From: Halichondria panicea
Taxonomy: Eukaryota; Porifera; Demospongiae; Suberitida; Halichondriidae
Length of the DNA: 64,000 nucleotides
Direction: 5' to 3'
Assembly (NCBI RefSeq): GCF_963675165.1
Contig: NC_087390.1
Span: 5,990,250-6,054,249 of the forward strand
In this document: piece after piece, positions 1-10,311 of the stretch
How positions within the stretch are numbered: position 1 is the first letter of the stretch
Layout: every line of letters starts with the position of its first letter
Notes under the pieces: model-generated
Told to the model about the DNA's origin: nothing
Databases searched by the model: none
What the model saw: only the letters and a program-made list of their open reading frames with translations
Position numbers and translations under genes: made by a program

Positions 1-1520
1 TACGTATATCTATTTGATTGATGACGTTTAGTCTCCTCTACTATCTATGGCTAGATACAGCTGCATAGTGTGCGTTGACGCTAATACTGTAACCAAGTTG
101 AAGTACTTATCTGCAGCTCCCTGAATCTTGTAGCAGAAAAATGCTTGATCTGTTCCTAGAGCATCCAGGTCTTCTTGTCACACTCTGATAGGGACGGTCA
201 AGAGAGGTTGTCCAATAGCAGGGACTATGGTACACACGACCAGCAAAACAATGCTCACAGCAGCCATGCATGGCTCCCATATGCGCTGACAGCTTTTCAC
301 TCAGTACTAAATTAACACAGAGATATACACTACAACACAGTACATGTTATATAGACGTGCAGTGCATGACCATAATTATCTTATAGGTGACCACATTGCT
401 TCCACTTCTCAAGAATTGCATGCTGTGTACTGCATATTTCCTGGAACTTATTGTGGCTAGACTATATCACTTCTATAATTTTGCAGGAAATAATTTTATG
501 CTTAGTTTAATTTCATATACTGGTAGTCATGAATAAAGTAGAGATACTATATACATTATCAACTGCTACAGCATGCCATGGCACAGAAGTCAGTCAATAT
601 ACAGTATACTATAGGTCTAGATCTCTATTATTAATAGTGCATGACCACATGCATGCATGATAGGTGCATGACCATTACCACTTCTCAAGAATTGCTGGGT
701 ACTACTACAGGCAACTGCATACTTTTCTGGGAACTTTCATATCTGCCTGGCAATCATTCCATGCATGCATGCACTTTGCAATCTCCAACATGCATATAAT
801 ATAATAATATACATGCAATGCATGCACGTACGATTTTCCTTAATTACCGGATCGTTATATATAGGCTCACTCTATCCGACAGTCTTGAACTTCCATCATG
901 CACATGAGGTCATATATATATAAGTATACAAGTGGGTGAATGATCATTCTTTCCCGGCCGGAAATGGGGATGCCAGTGAGGTTGATAACGTAACGCGTGG
1001 GGGCGAGATTAGATCTACACATTCTGTCCACACCAGTGAAGGCTGTATAACACTATGCGCGTGTATATATTATGTTTGTGTCACTGCATGGGAGGTGGGG
1101 AAAGAGGTTAAAAGTTGGGATCAGTGGGGAACACAGTTGATTCAGAAGACCAGTCAAAAATTAATGTTGGATACATTAACTAACCTGCTTATTTTTATGG
1201 AGCTATATATATAGCTATAGCTGGACTTGCAAAACAAGGAGAAGCCCTTTTGGGGGACTGAATCTTCGTGAAACTTCACATTCATGATAGTTTTGGCGAG
1301 TTATTGTAATTTGTGATCACTAATTTAATAAAAGCACCGCGGGTGCTGATGCCTCGGTGGAGCTATAGGTGTCAATTAAAGCTACAGAAAATAAAGCTAC
1401 TAACTATTAGCAATACTTTTTATACACACATTATATCAGATGAACATTTTTGCATTGCTGCATATAGAGGTTCAAATGACCACACCCCTACAGTAGAGAG
1501 GTTTCAATACCGTGTAAACC
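1..1520. other. gene-free, repeat-rich left edge
   Basis: I see no supported gene here. The only longer open frames lack domain-like composition and splice context. A diverged direct repeat is visible: about 366-450 and about 663-738 share a GCATGACCAT start and a CCACTTCTCAAGAATTGC core. CATGCATG-type runs are frequent between 640 and 830. Part of 1320-1380 matches text seen again near 6785 and 28355 (a GATGCCTCGGTGGAG core), so it belongs to a dispersed repeat. Confidence 0.6.
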
Positions 1521-1541
1521 AATTTTCGAGGCACTAAATTT

Positions 1542-1632
1542 CGTGTTACTCAAAAATAACTCGCCTTAAATCAAATTGTTGTGTACAGCACTCAACTATT
1601 CGATTTAAGGCGAGTTATTTTCGAGTAACACG
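1542..1632. repeat. palindromic (foldback) element
   Basis: Two arms of about 34 bp are inverted copies of each other. The left arm begins CGTGTTACTC and the right arm ends GAGTAACACG. The loop is about 25 bp. This is the structure of a small non-autonomous DNA transposon. I could not define a target duplication. It sits directly against the LSM12 exon relic that follows. Confidence 0.75.
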
Positions 1633-1635
1633 TTA

Positions 1636-1800
1636 ACAGTTCTTTTTGTCCTCTTGAAACTTCAGTACCTACGAGTGTGTGTGTGTGTACAATAATGAAG
1701 TGGAATTGCAAAGAAGGAAACAGTAAATATACATGTAACTATTAAAATATCAGCTACTAGAGAAGCAGCTAAATGTGGACATCAATAATTGACATCAATA
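1636..1800 (-). pseudogene. LSM12 last-exon relic
   Basis: On the minus strand 1668-1636 matches the last coding exon of the intact LSM12 gene (10344-10312), including an AG acceptor just outside it. The stop codon is lost: the position reads TGT where the intact copy has TGA. Homology continues rightward to about 1800 into what is intron sequence in the intact copy. No other LSM12 exon follows, because gene X sequence begins at about 1826. This is therefore the stump of another module copy. Confidence 0.75.
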
Positions 1801-1825
1801 TAATTATATGAATAAATGCAACAAC

Positions 1826-2250
1826 AACGTTGCCTATAGGATCAGTCGGACAATTAGTGGAGCCTCACTACCTCCAGCACTGCATGGTGAGTTAGAGGGT
1901 ATGTGGTTTAGGGTATGTGCATGGTTAGGGTATTAATGGGGATGTGATTAAAGTACATGCATGAATATTAGTATATTTTACAGTGGATGAATGTTTATAG
2001 TTTGTAGTCGCCAGTACTACCATTATAATATAATTCTTTTCACTTTCTTGTTGGGCCAGAAAATAATTATACAATCACTTCAACAAGCAACTTCTATATA
2101 CCATGTTAGGTTTCACTTCTATTGTATCAACCATGCAGGGACTCCCCCCTCTGTACAACCTACCAAGCCCCACCCCCGGAGTTCTGCTCCTGAGAGACGA
2201 ACCACCCTCCCCCCACGCTATCAATTAAGGAGGCTGTTCCAATCATAGAG
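1826..2250 (+). pseudogene. gene X exon relics (Ser/Pro-rich protein)
   Basis: Two blocks match exons seen better preserved at 19.5-20.2 kb. Block 1835-1891 encodes the RISRTI..ASLPPAL segment and ends near a GTGAG donor. Block 2139-2240, after an ATGCAG acceptor, encodes a Pro-rich stretch with PERRTTLPP. The frames do not join cleanly and the second block soon hits a stop. They are read as duplicated remnants. The gap 2250-2530 holds nothing I can assign. Confidence 0.6.
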
Positions 2251-2532
2251 GCAATGCAGCTACAAGCAAGCTGATGACTATATGGAAGTATACCCTCTAT
2301 TGAGGCTCTAAACAATAGAATAGCTGTGTATTCTGCTCTCTTTGTTAGGCAGAACTATTACTTTCTATATAAATTATTACCTATGGTGTTTGTATATTCT
2401 CAGCAGTTGTACATGTAATGAATACCACATCTTTGCCAAAGTAAAATTAATAATTACACTTTACTAAGAGCTATATAGTATTTTACTATCTACAAAATGA
2501 GTCTGTTCCTCTCTTACTATTATGTTAGGGAC

Positions 2533-2979
2533 TCAACCGTTGAAATTATTGAGTATTGCTGGGAGAAGAAGAGACTGGGGATACTGCTTCTCTGCCACTT
2601 CCTCCTCACCGTCCTCCTCCTCCATAGCAGCGACCTCCTCCTCCAACTCCAATGCCATCTTCTGCAGCATCTCATTCAACTCTTCTCCAGTAGAATCCAT
2701 ATAATCGGGTTGTCGTCTGGGAGTGGGTGGGAGACACTCGACAAAGCCTTGCAAAATCCTTCTCAAGTTGAACCCCTCAATATCCACTTCATAAGATGGC
2801 CGATTATCCCTGCGGCCGATCTTCTGCAAAGCACATCCAGCAGTGTTCAAGATCTGAAAGAATTTAGACTTGAATCCATTGATTCTGGCCAGTTCTTCTT
2901 TGTCTTGATCGGTGAGGAGTGGTTTGCTGTGCACACTCACAAGCACAGCAAGCAAAGTAAGAGCAATGTAAAGCTTCAT
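2533..2979 (-). CDS. small secreted protein, 148 aa, unknown family
   Basis: This is a single-exon gene read from ATG at 2979 to a stop at 2533. The start is chosen because it opens a textbook signal peptide: MKLYIALTLLAVLVSVHS (basic residue, hydrophobic core, small residues before a likely cleavage point near residue 18). The frame is open further upstream but that part looks random. The mature chain is polar, with two cysteines (in GCALQ and VECLP, about 38 residues apart) that could form one disulfide. The C-terminal third is very acidic (Glu-rich, EEEDGEEEV) and would be a disordered tail. A TATA-like box lies about 65-73 bp upstream. No family is recognised. It could be an extracellular matrix, immune or venom-type peptide precursor, but the sequence does not decide. 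Confidence 0.65.
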   Translation of the reverse strand: MKLYIALTLLAVLVSVHSKPLLTDQDKEELARINGFKSKFFQILNTAGCALQKIGRRDNRPSYEVDIEGFNLRRILQGFVECLPPTPRRQPDYMDSTGEELNEMLQKMALELEEEVAAMEEEDGEEEVAEKQYPQSLLLPAILNNFNG

Positions 2980-3043
2980 TCTTCGTTTGAATTCTTGACT
3001 CGATCTTCTTTCACAAAAAATGAACAGAATTTGTTCGGTAGAA

Positions 3044-3052
3044 GTATATAAA
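3044..3052 (-). promoter_or_regulatory. TATA box of the secreted-protein gene
   Basis: On the minus strand this reads TTTATATAC and lies 65-73 bp before the ATG at 2979. That leaves room for a start site about 30 bp downstream and a short 5' leader. The position fits an inducible or tissue-specific small secreted gene. Confidence 0.5.
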
Positions 3053-3690
3053 TTCTCAATGTTGTCACTTGACAAATGAAATGTTATCTTGTATTTAGTT
3101 TCGGTTTCCTGAAAATTTTCCAAAATGATAATAAGCCTTGGGAAATAACTGTTGAATAGAGTCAACGTCAATTATTAATTTTATAAGATAGTGAGTTTTC
3201 ACAAATAGTACATCAGCTGGCCTTCACAATTAATGCATTTTAATTATCATGGGCATTCGGTATCAATGGTGGTTATAGTGTCTTTCAGCCCTCGGGCGTA
3301 AGTGCTATAATGAGTAATGGTGTTTTTGACTTGAACCGGCATGTACCTTAATTCAGTGTACATGTACATATACACTGAATTCAGGTATACGTGCATGATT
3401 GCCCCTACCTATATAGATAAGGTAAAAGGTGTATAGATACGGCAAGAGCAGATCACATGGAAATTATATATATGGGACTCAACAAAACAACTGCATGCAC
3501 AAAAATTAACGGCAATATAACTAGAATGATGAAACTGTTTGTCAGCCAGTTCCTCAGCTTTGTCTCCCTCCACCTCCTCCACCTGCTGCCATGAACAGTT
3601 AGCTCCCTCACTAAATCACTCTCAACCTCTCAGCTTTATCCCCACTCTCAATCTCACCAATACATGAAAGAATTTTTGCCGGAACTAGTA

Positions 3691-3754
3691 TAGCCTCCTT
3701 CACCGGCCGCGGCCTTCACTTCCCTGAGTGAAGTGCGGCCTGGGATCGAGGCTA
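3691..3754. mobile_element. 64-bp palindromic TAGCC element
   Basis: It begins TAGCCTCC and ends GATCGAGGCTA, with an inner palindrome around CTTCACTTCCCTGAGTGAAG. It belongs to the TAGCCTCGA family described in the findings. Flanks do not show a clear 9-bp duplication, so this copy is older or rearranged. It lies just upstream of the chimera start codon, probably in the 5' untranslated region or promoter. The stretch 3055-3690 holds no gene; a 45-bp inverted repeat occurs near 3345-3394. Confidence 0.7.
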
Positions 3755-3795
3755 TTCTGAATAAGAAGCTTCAGTTCAAATGTTCAACTTGTGAC

Positions 3796-6700
3796 ATGTC
3801 TCTGGTATCTAGATTCGAAGATATTGAGGCCACCACGGAGGTGCTCTCTCTTGGCTTAGAAGGAGGTAAGCTTGTCAATTTGGTCATGAGTTTTGATAGC
3901 CATACAGCATACATGTATAGCGCATACTACCGTACCGTAAGTGATGTACGCCACGTCATATCATATGTCAGCATCAGCATACTTTTTGAGTTTCCTAAAA
4001 GAAGCGCCTACCGTTGCTGTTATTTTTTCTGGCGCTTATAAAAGGCCTTTTTGAGACATCAAGGCAATTTTTGGTTTTCTCTCTCTCTCTCTCTCTCTCT
4101 CTCAGAGTTTGCTCAGTTTATCAACCAACCGATGAACTTGAGGAACCAACTACTGGCAGAGAACAACGAGCTGTGTACTCTTAGGGTGAGAAATATATCT
4201 GATAACTTGTGTGATAGCTTAGTAAGTAATTGTGTTGACGCCAAAAAAACTTAAAGCCTTAGGGTCACTTTTAACGTCATTACCCCCCCCCCAAACCTAA
4301 CGTCATAATGAAGTTAAGAAATGCAAAAGTTAGTCCCCTTAGAACGACATGTGTACTGTAGCTAGTAGACACTAAAAGTCTTGTGTGTTGATTATGGCTC
4401 GTTATATTGCAGACTCAGACTGAAACGGATAAGGTGAAGCTGAGACATGCAAGGTAAATTTGTCAACTACAGCTTAACTTTTGCTTTCATCATGTTTTAT
4501 TGCTTGTGCAGGAGCTCGTTCGATTATCAAATGAAAAAAAGACTTGAAGCTGAAGAAAACCTCAAGCAACATGTGGGTTGAGTGATACGTCGGTGGTGGT
4601 GGTTGGTACTAACCACCTCTAGACAATTTCTTAGTCCTGAGTTTACCATACGTAATAGCAAGAGTTCATTAGGAAGAGTACGCAACTCCACTTAAAACCA
4701 TAGTAGGCGTTTCTTCAAACTTACGTCGCAACCACATGCTGTTATAAACTTAGCCTCGATTCCAGGCCGCTCTCAGTTGAGAAAGACGGCCTGGTATACA
4801 CTGTCTGCGCATGCGTCAGTTGCCCCAAGATTCTTGGGGATCGAGATATCTTAGTAAATTAGTCAGTATATTGTATATTTTACAATGATGTCATTGCACA
4901 AATCACAGCAGTTTTAATAAAATAACACAGCTACTTACAACATTTACGACCTAGACTAGTGACTAGTTTTGTTGTGATGGCTTCTACTTCTGTTTTGCTC
5001 TTGCTCAAGCTCTCTCCAGTGTTGAAAAGTCAGATTTTGTCTTCTTTTGTACTGTGGTAGAGTGGTAGGCGTTTTTCTGTCAGTACCGACCGGCTCTGGC
5101 AAATCTACTTGCTTCCAGATGCTTGTTTGATGCCATCTCAGTAAGATCAGTGCTCCTCGTATAAGCTGCGCCTAGAGTTGTGATGGCGATTTCTCTCTCT
5201 TGACACTAAATAGTTTAATCAACCACGTGGGTGACCATAGTACAAAAGGTTAATTGATAAATTACAAAGAGTTTTACTAACAAATTTACTATTGAATCCA
5301 CCCACGCACAAACGGTGGTTACCAGGCCCTCTAGTGAGAGGGGCTGGGATCGAGGCTATTATAAACTGTGAAATCAAATTTGCAATGAACACAAACAGTA
5401 ACATTATCACTAATGTTATTCATTTACAACTGCCAGTAGGAAAGGCAATGAATAACATAGTCACTCATTGCCTTTCCTGCTAGTTGCGGTTACTACAGGC
5501 AGTATCTGTGACGTAAGATTGGAGGAATGCTTTTTGTGTACAGCTATTGGAGTTGCGTACTCTTCCTAATGAACTCTTGGTAATAGGCTTGGCAAATTTG
5601 TGTGTTATTTTGAAAATAGCCCCCACGTTGAAACTTGTGTGCACATCACTGGGCCCAGTTATGGCCTGTAATTATAACTGAAAGGTGCCTTCAAATTGTG
5701 TCTGTACTACATGTATGATACATGTGCCTCTAATTGTTTGCCCAGTTAAGGAGTATAAATCTATAATAGGTATGCATCGAATAAGTTCTTAGTTCGTTGT
5801 ACTGTTTTAGTAGTGTCCCTCTTATACTGTTTTCATTGTATTGTAGTTGTTTTTGCTAACTTATTTTTATCTCTCAGCGTTTTGTTTACGATTAACAACA
5901 CTCCTATCAATGTTTAACACACGCTTTTATCCAGGAAGTGTTTGAGGACAACTATCTCAAGTCCCCCACTGCTGTAAAGAGGAGGAGTTTGGTCAGCAGC
6001 TGTCGCTCACCCTCTAACATTCTCCTGGACGTCACCAACACACATGAGGTACATTTAATCTTTAACCAGTACACATACCGAGGCCATGTATTGTAGTGCT
6101 ATGTTTATGTACTGTACAGGATGCTCAAGTATCCATCTTGAGGGATGGCAAACGCTGGAAGAGAGTGAGTGTACAGTAACAGAGTCAGTGTGTGTAGTCA
6201 GAGATTAGTGTTGCTCTGAGTGTTTGATGTTGCAGCTACTGTGAGTACTGGTTGGTGTTTTTAAATCACTTTCTCTTTCTTTCTCTCCTCTGTGTCCAGC
6301 GTCGTACTGCCACCAAGAGGAGATCCAATGTGAGTAGTGTAATGGGAGGTTGGACATGGTCAAAAGGTGCACTAGAAGGCTAGCTATTGGTAGCTGCAAG
6401 AGTGAGAAGAGAGCTGCAAGGCTGCTGATGGCAGCCATTAATTAGACTTGAACTTTGGCATCGGTTAACAACAATCATGGTCGATCATTACCCACTCTTT
6501 GAGTTTGCAAGCAGCATGCAAATTAAAAAATGTTCATTATGTGTATAAAATTAAGCTACCGTATAGCGTGTAATTTTCGTGGGGCAAAATATTTTCGTGG
6601 TTGGAGGTCTGACCACGAATATTTTACCCACGAATGAAGCGACCTTGCCTACCTTTACCTGCATTGCAAGCTCCAACCACGAACATATTACCCACGAAAT

Positions 6701-9291
6701 GTCTCAATGTTGCTGAACCACGAATATTTTGTCCCCCGAAAATTACCCGCTATACGGTATTAGTAGCTTTATGTTATGTAGCTTTGGCATCTCCACCGAG
6801 GCATCAGCACCTGCGGTGCTTTCATTATTTAAGCTTCAAATTAATTGGGCTTGCTAATCTCATAGCTACAGCAATTTACACGTATCATTATCACCCAATT
6901 CCTCCATGCACACAGAGTGGCAATGCAGTCAATAAGATACCACCATTAGACAAGCACTTCAAGAAACCACCTCCACTCAAGAATCGCCGTACACCCAGCA
7001 AACAACACCTCAAGCAAATGGCCTCAGGGAGTGGAGAAGACGAGGAGATGGACGGTGAGTATGGGTGTGGTGTGTGGTGGGTGGATAAATACAATTCTAT
7101 AGGCTAGGATTGTCTGAGCTGGCAAGCCCTATTGAGTCATTGGCTATGACTGTGCATTAGGTTGTGTTGTTAACCCAAGGCGCGTGGGCGGCCACGGGCT
7201 ATAGTAGTCGTTTGGTTTGTTTGTGACAGGATCTACTCACCTGGATGCCACAGCACTGCGTTTACAGCATGGATAGCCTTTGTACAACAAGTTATTAGTT
7301 TTAATAGTGACAGAATTTCATGTTAAACCTTCGTTGTCAAATAAAAACGAGCAAAAGCTAAGAAGCTTGTGACTGGGTCTGCTTACCTGGATGCTCTAGC
7401 ACTGCGTTTACAGCATGGGTAGCCTCCACACAACAAGTCAGTACTTCTAATAGTGGCAGCTTTCAGTGTTAGAGCTTCGTTGTCTAATAAAAGCGAGCAA
7501 AATGTAGCTTGAACAGAACTTACACACTCCGCCACATGCGTTACTATAACTGAAGTGATCCTGTACCAGGTCCAGGAACAATGGAACAGGGTCACTAAAG
7601 TAGAAAGCTTGCTTTAGTTGACTGGGATCCTACTCCATGTAGGACCTGGATACTTCTCTGAGACTCCAGGCTTCTTTGCTGTGATCCTAATCCACAGTGC
7701 ATATATCTATAATACCACTATCTGTTCTCAAATGTTTCAGCATACCTCCAGTCTGGTTTAGTTTTATTGCTCCTGAGTTGCTGTGCAAGTCATACGTGAT
7801 AACAACATCACTATATGCACTGCATTATATCACTCTTCTGGTTTCTTTATAATCATGTCACCAGCCGAGGGTTTGCACTTCAGTGTTCTAGTTCATATGG
7901 TTAGCTTCGTGTGTTTTCAGCTTTATGACAGTTACTGTTTACATTCAACATTAATTTTCTCTAAACTTGTGATGCATATTAATTTATGAAGTATAATCTC
8001 TGCAGTGATCATCTGAATGCTTTCACTGTCATAACTGTACCCTCTAGAGTATTACAGTCAGGTTGTGGGATGTGATAGCCCGAAGTCTCCATAGCATGTG
8101 TTTGGACCTGTGTTAGCAGGCCACCCTCTATAATACAGCCACTGTTGATCTGTCCAAGGGTGACGACTACACAATATACAAATGCCCCCTGCATTGCTGT
8201 ACCCCCCACAGCTATAGACCTTACCACACCTCCTCCCTCTGAGAGTGTCATGGTAACCCCCACAGCCCCACCCCTCTATCCTGTGCTGCCATCAGCAGAG
8301 TCACCTCTTTCCTTAGGTGTGTGGAGTGTGCGTGTTTGTGTGTGTGTGTGTGTGTGTGCGTGTGCGTGTGTGTGTTTGTGTGTGTGTGGGTGGGTGTGGG
8401 TGTGCGCGTGCGTGCGTGTGTTTGATTATCAAATAATTCTGTTTGTGTTTTATTCACAGACCTCCCTGGTGTTGAGGTATTAGCTCGCACTACCGTTATT
8501 GTCACCAACTCATCCCAAACATTCGTCTGGGATGGCTATGGGTTCAAGCTCACCATACCCCAGGGCTCTCTGCCAGCTGGTGTTGACAAGTGTCGACTAG
8601 ACATCGTGGCCAGTGTAGCTGGACAGTACCAGTTTCCTGACAATCTCCAGTTGGTCAGCGGTATCTTCTGGGTACATACTTATCCTTCGGATCGATTTCA
8701 ACAGCACCTGACAGTCGAGATACAGCACTGTGCCAAGATGACCAGCTCCACCAAGCTCTTATTTGTGAGAGCATGTTGCTCCCAAAAGCATCTTCCATAC
8801 ACATTTGAGGTAGTAGACAGTCATGCATCATTCTCAGAGCATAACTCATATGGGGTGCTAGAAATCAATCATTTCAGTGGATATGGTATTACTGCCGAAA
8901 TAACAGAAGGAGTAGCAGCAGAACGACACTACATTGCAAGCCTTTACTATTTTGAGGTGTCTCCTTCTATTTCAAGAATTCATTTTGTAGTAACTTGGAA
9001 TACTGACATTCACAGTGAGGTATAGGGCTTAATTTTCTCCTATATTATAAAATTGATTTCATTATTCAGGCTGTGGATCAGCACTACAAAAAGAAGCGTG
9101 CAGTCTTGGAACAGTACTCAGCCTTGGAGTTCGAAAAAGATAGAATTTCCCTGAAAATAGAGGATGCAAGTGGTTGGGAAATAAAGGGCAAGTTGGGTCG
9201 TCGCCCGGTAGAAACCGGGCGACGCCCCAACTTGATTATGTACTTGAGAAGGAGTATGATGACTTCAAAATTTAGGGAAATTACTAACTGA
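3796..9291 (+). CDS. RacGAP1 N-terminus / ZU5 chimeric protein, 488 aa
   Basis: Exons: 3796-3865, 4106-4185, 4413-4453, 4512-4572, 5935-6048, 6120-6164, 6300-6329, 6916-7054, 8212-8316, 8460-9019, 9070-9291 (the last may be shared with a repeat). All have GT-AG borders and the summed length is 1467 nt with no internal stop. The first four exons encode the RacGAP1 coiled coil (VKLRHAR...DYQMKKRLEAEENLKQ). The next five encode the RacGAP1 linker (DGKRWKR, KHFKKPPPLKNRRTPSK), but the fifth is a shortened fusion of two RacGAP1 exons and others carry in-frame deletions. In place of the C1 and RhoGAP domains, a phase-1 intron leads into a complete ZU5 domain (about residues 229-415; LPGVEVLARTTVIVTNSS onward), then the start of a UPA-like region. 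The frame ends inside a SINE at 9189. Centralspindlin-type oligomerisation with a ZU5 scaffold is an inference. Expression is unproven, and a decaying duplicate is the alternative. Confidence 0.65.
4751..5358. mobile_element. 608-bp TAGCC-family DNA element in intron 4 of the chimera
   Basis: The left end is TAGCCTCGATTCCAGGCC and the right end is its inverted form, GGGATCGAGGCTA. It is flanked by a perfect 9-bp duplication, TTATAAACT (4742-4750 and 5359-5367). No coding capacity is visible. It fills much of the intron between the fourth and fifth chimera exons, the intron that in the later copies carries nested genes. Remaining intron sequence (4573-4741, 5368-5934) shows no gene. Confidence 0.85.
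6375..6540. repeat. dispersed repeat, copy 1
   Basis: This intronic stretch is an inverted, diverged copy of about 28330-28610. Shared text includes a segment with AGCTGCAAGAGTGAGAAGAG and GGTCGATCATTACCCA. It is non-coding. The second copy lies in the RacGAP1 intron that holds the nested genes. Confidence 0.55.
6557..6759. mobile_element. TACCGTATAGCG-family miniature element
   Basis: Terminal inverted repeats TACCGTATAGCG...CGCTATACGGTA enclose several TTTTCGTGG / CCACGAAT segments that also fold on themselves. Relatives with the same ends or inner CGAAAATT motif occur at 9875-10086 and 35284-35450, and a solo end lies near 58845. It is non-coding and lies in a chimera intron. Confidence 0.75.
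7232..7504. repeat. two-copy direct repeat of about 125 bp
   Basis: Copies at about 7232-7353 and 7379-7504 share CACTGCGTTTACAGCATG, then ACAACAAGT, then CTTCGTTGTC and AATAAAA.CGAGCAAAA. They lie in the large intron 7055-8211 of the chimera, which shows no gene on either strand. Confidence 0.65.
8330..8421. repeat. imperfect (TG)n tract in the RacGAP-ZU5 junction intron
   Basis: TG dinucleotides are broken by CG and GGG units. The tract sits in the short intron between the last RacGAP1-derived exon and the ZU5 exon. That makes it a plausible recombination point for the fusion. The left side of the intron matches the RacGAP1 intron starting at 36299. The right side does not. Confidence 0.6.
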
Positions 9292-9361
9292 ATTGTAAGA
9301 AAATATACGAAAAGTCCCCCAAGAGGGAATCGAACCCACGCCTAATCTATTATCTGATGCC
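9189..9361 (-). mobile_element. tRNA-derived SINE, copy 1 (head truncated)
   Basis: On the minus strand a pol III B box (GGTTCGATTCC type) lies near 9330. The body and a perfect terminal hairpin follow (9190-9235: CAAGTTGGG...CCCAACTTG with GTCGCCCGGT in the stem). It is nearly identical to the copy at 10579-10797. The tRNA head is cut near CTGATG, where gene X exon sequence begins. The plus-strand reading frame of the chimera runs into this SINE and stops at 9289-9291. Confidence 0.75.
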
Positions 9362-9706
9362 TGGAGCACTACAAGCCCAAGGTGAGTGTATTTCATGGCA
9401 GGGTTTGTGTGAATAGATTATTATGTGTAACAATGATTGCATGTGCAAAATGTACGAAATAATCTTGCATGGTGGCATCAATGGAATTTCCTGGGTACCA
9501 AGTCTAATCGTTCATGCATATAAACTTGTTTTGTAAAAAGAGGAGCTTTAGCATTTGTTGTGCAGTAGCTGTTTCGTAGGATCTGTATATAATGTAACTT
9601 TCATCTCTTGTCTCTTGTAGGGGTTCATTGGCGCCAGTGACTAAGGAGAGGGTGCTGAGTGTCGTCAGTGAGGAAGCAAAGAAGGAGACAGACGACTCAC
9701 AGACAT
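9355..9706 (+). pseudogene. gene X 3' end (truncated exon plus last exon)
   Basis: The first piece (9355-9380, ATGCCTGGAGCAC...AGCCCAAG then GTGAGT) matches the end of a gene X exon at 20414-20442. The last exon, 9620-9706, follows a TTGTAG acceptor and reads SLAPVTKERVLSVVSEEAKK...DSQT then TGA. Its frame is better kept than the homologous exon at 21570. The 5' exons are gone, replaced by a SINE joined at a CTGAT microhomology, so this is a stump. Confidence 0.6.
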
Positions 9707-9874
9707 GAGACGAAGGAATCACTGATCACTAAACTAAACTAAAACTGAAACTAGGTTTTAGAAGTGAAATATTACTTTAATTAGTTGTGTGCAGGAGTTC
9801 TCCTATATATTTTTTAATTACTGAAGTTTATTCTTAAATAAGTATACACGTAGACCAAATATTTTCATTACATA

Positions 9875-10086
9875 TACTGTACGGGTAGAAAATTTCGAGG
9901 GTGTAAATTTTCGTGCAATTCTCTTATTTGGAAAATTTCGCGGGTAGTAAATTTCGTGGAGTTAGGGTGTGTCACTATCTTGCATGCGTAAACAAAGCCT
10001 TTCGCGGGTTTTAATTTTCGTGTTCTGCAGCCACCCACGAAAAACACGAAATTAAAAACACCTCGAAATTTTATACCCGTACAGTA
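9875..10086. mobile_element. foldback element with TACTGTACGGGTA ends
   Basis: Inverted ends TACTGTACGGGTA...TACCCGTACAGTA enclose AAATTTCG(A/C)GGGT repeats that pair with each other. It resembles the TACCGTATAGCG family in its inner motif but has different ends. It is non-coding and lies between gene X and LSM12. Confidence 0.7.
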
Positions 10087-10311
10087 TAACAATTTATAAA
10101 GAAACATGTAATAGCACGTGTATAATTATTATAGAGGAAGTACAGGAAATAACAATGTACAAGTTGTGACTAGTTATAAGACACGACATGTCATGTGATA
10201 CAATACAAAACAGCAAAGCATGTGTTGTATAGAAAGAAATGTGGTATATGAGTGTTCAGTATACTATGGAGTTATTATAAGATGGTTCATGTGTGCAGAG
10301 AGATAGTTCAG

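Noticed and set aside
2497..3051. Plus-strand 184-codon open frame opposite the secreted protein
   Set aside because: It is the antisense shadow of the signal-peptide gene. Its Leu/Ser-rich text comes from the reverse of the acidic tail.
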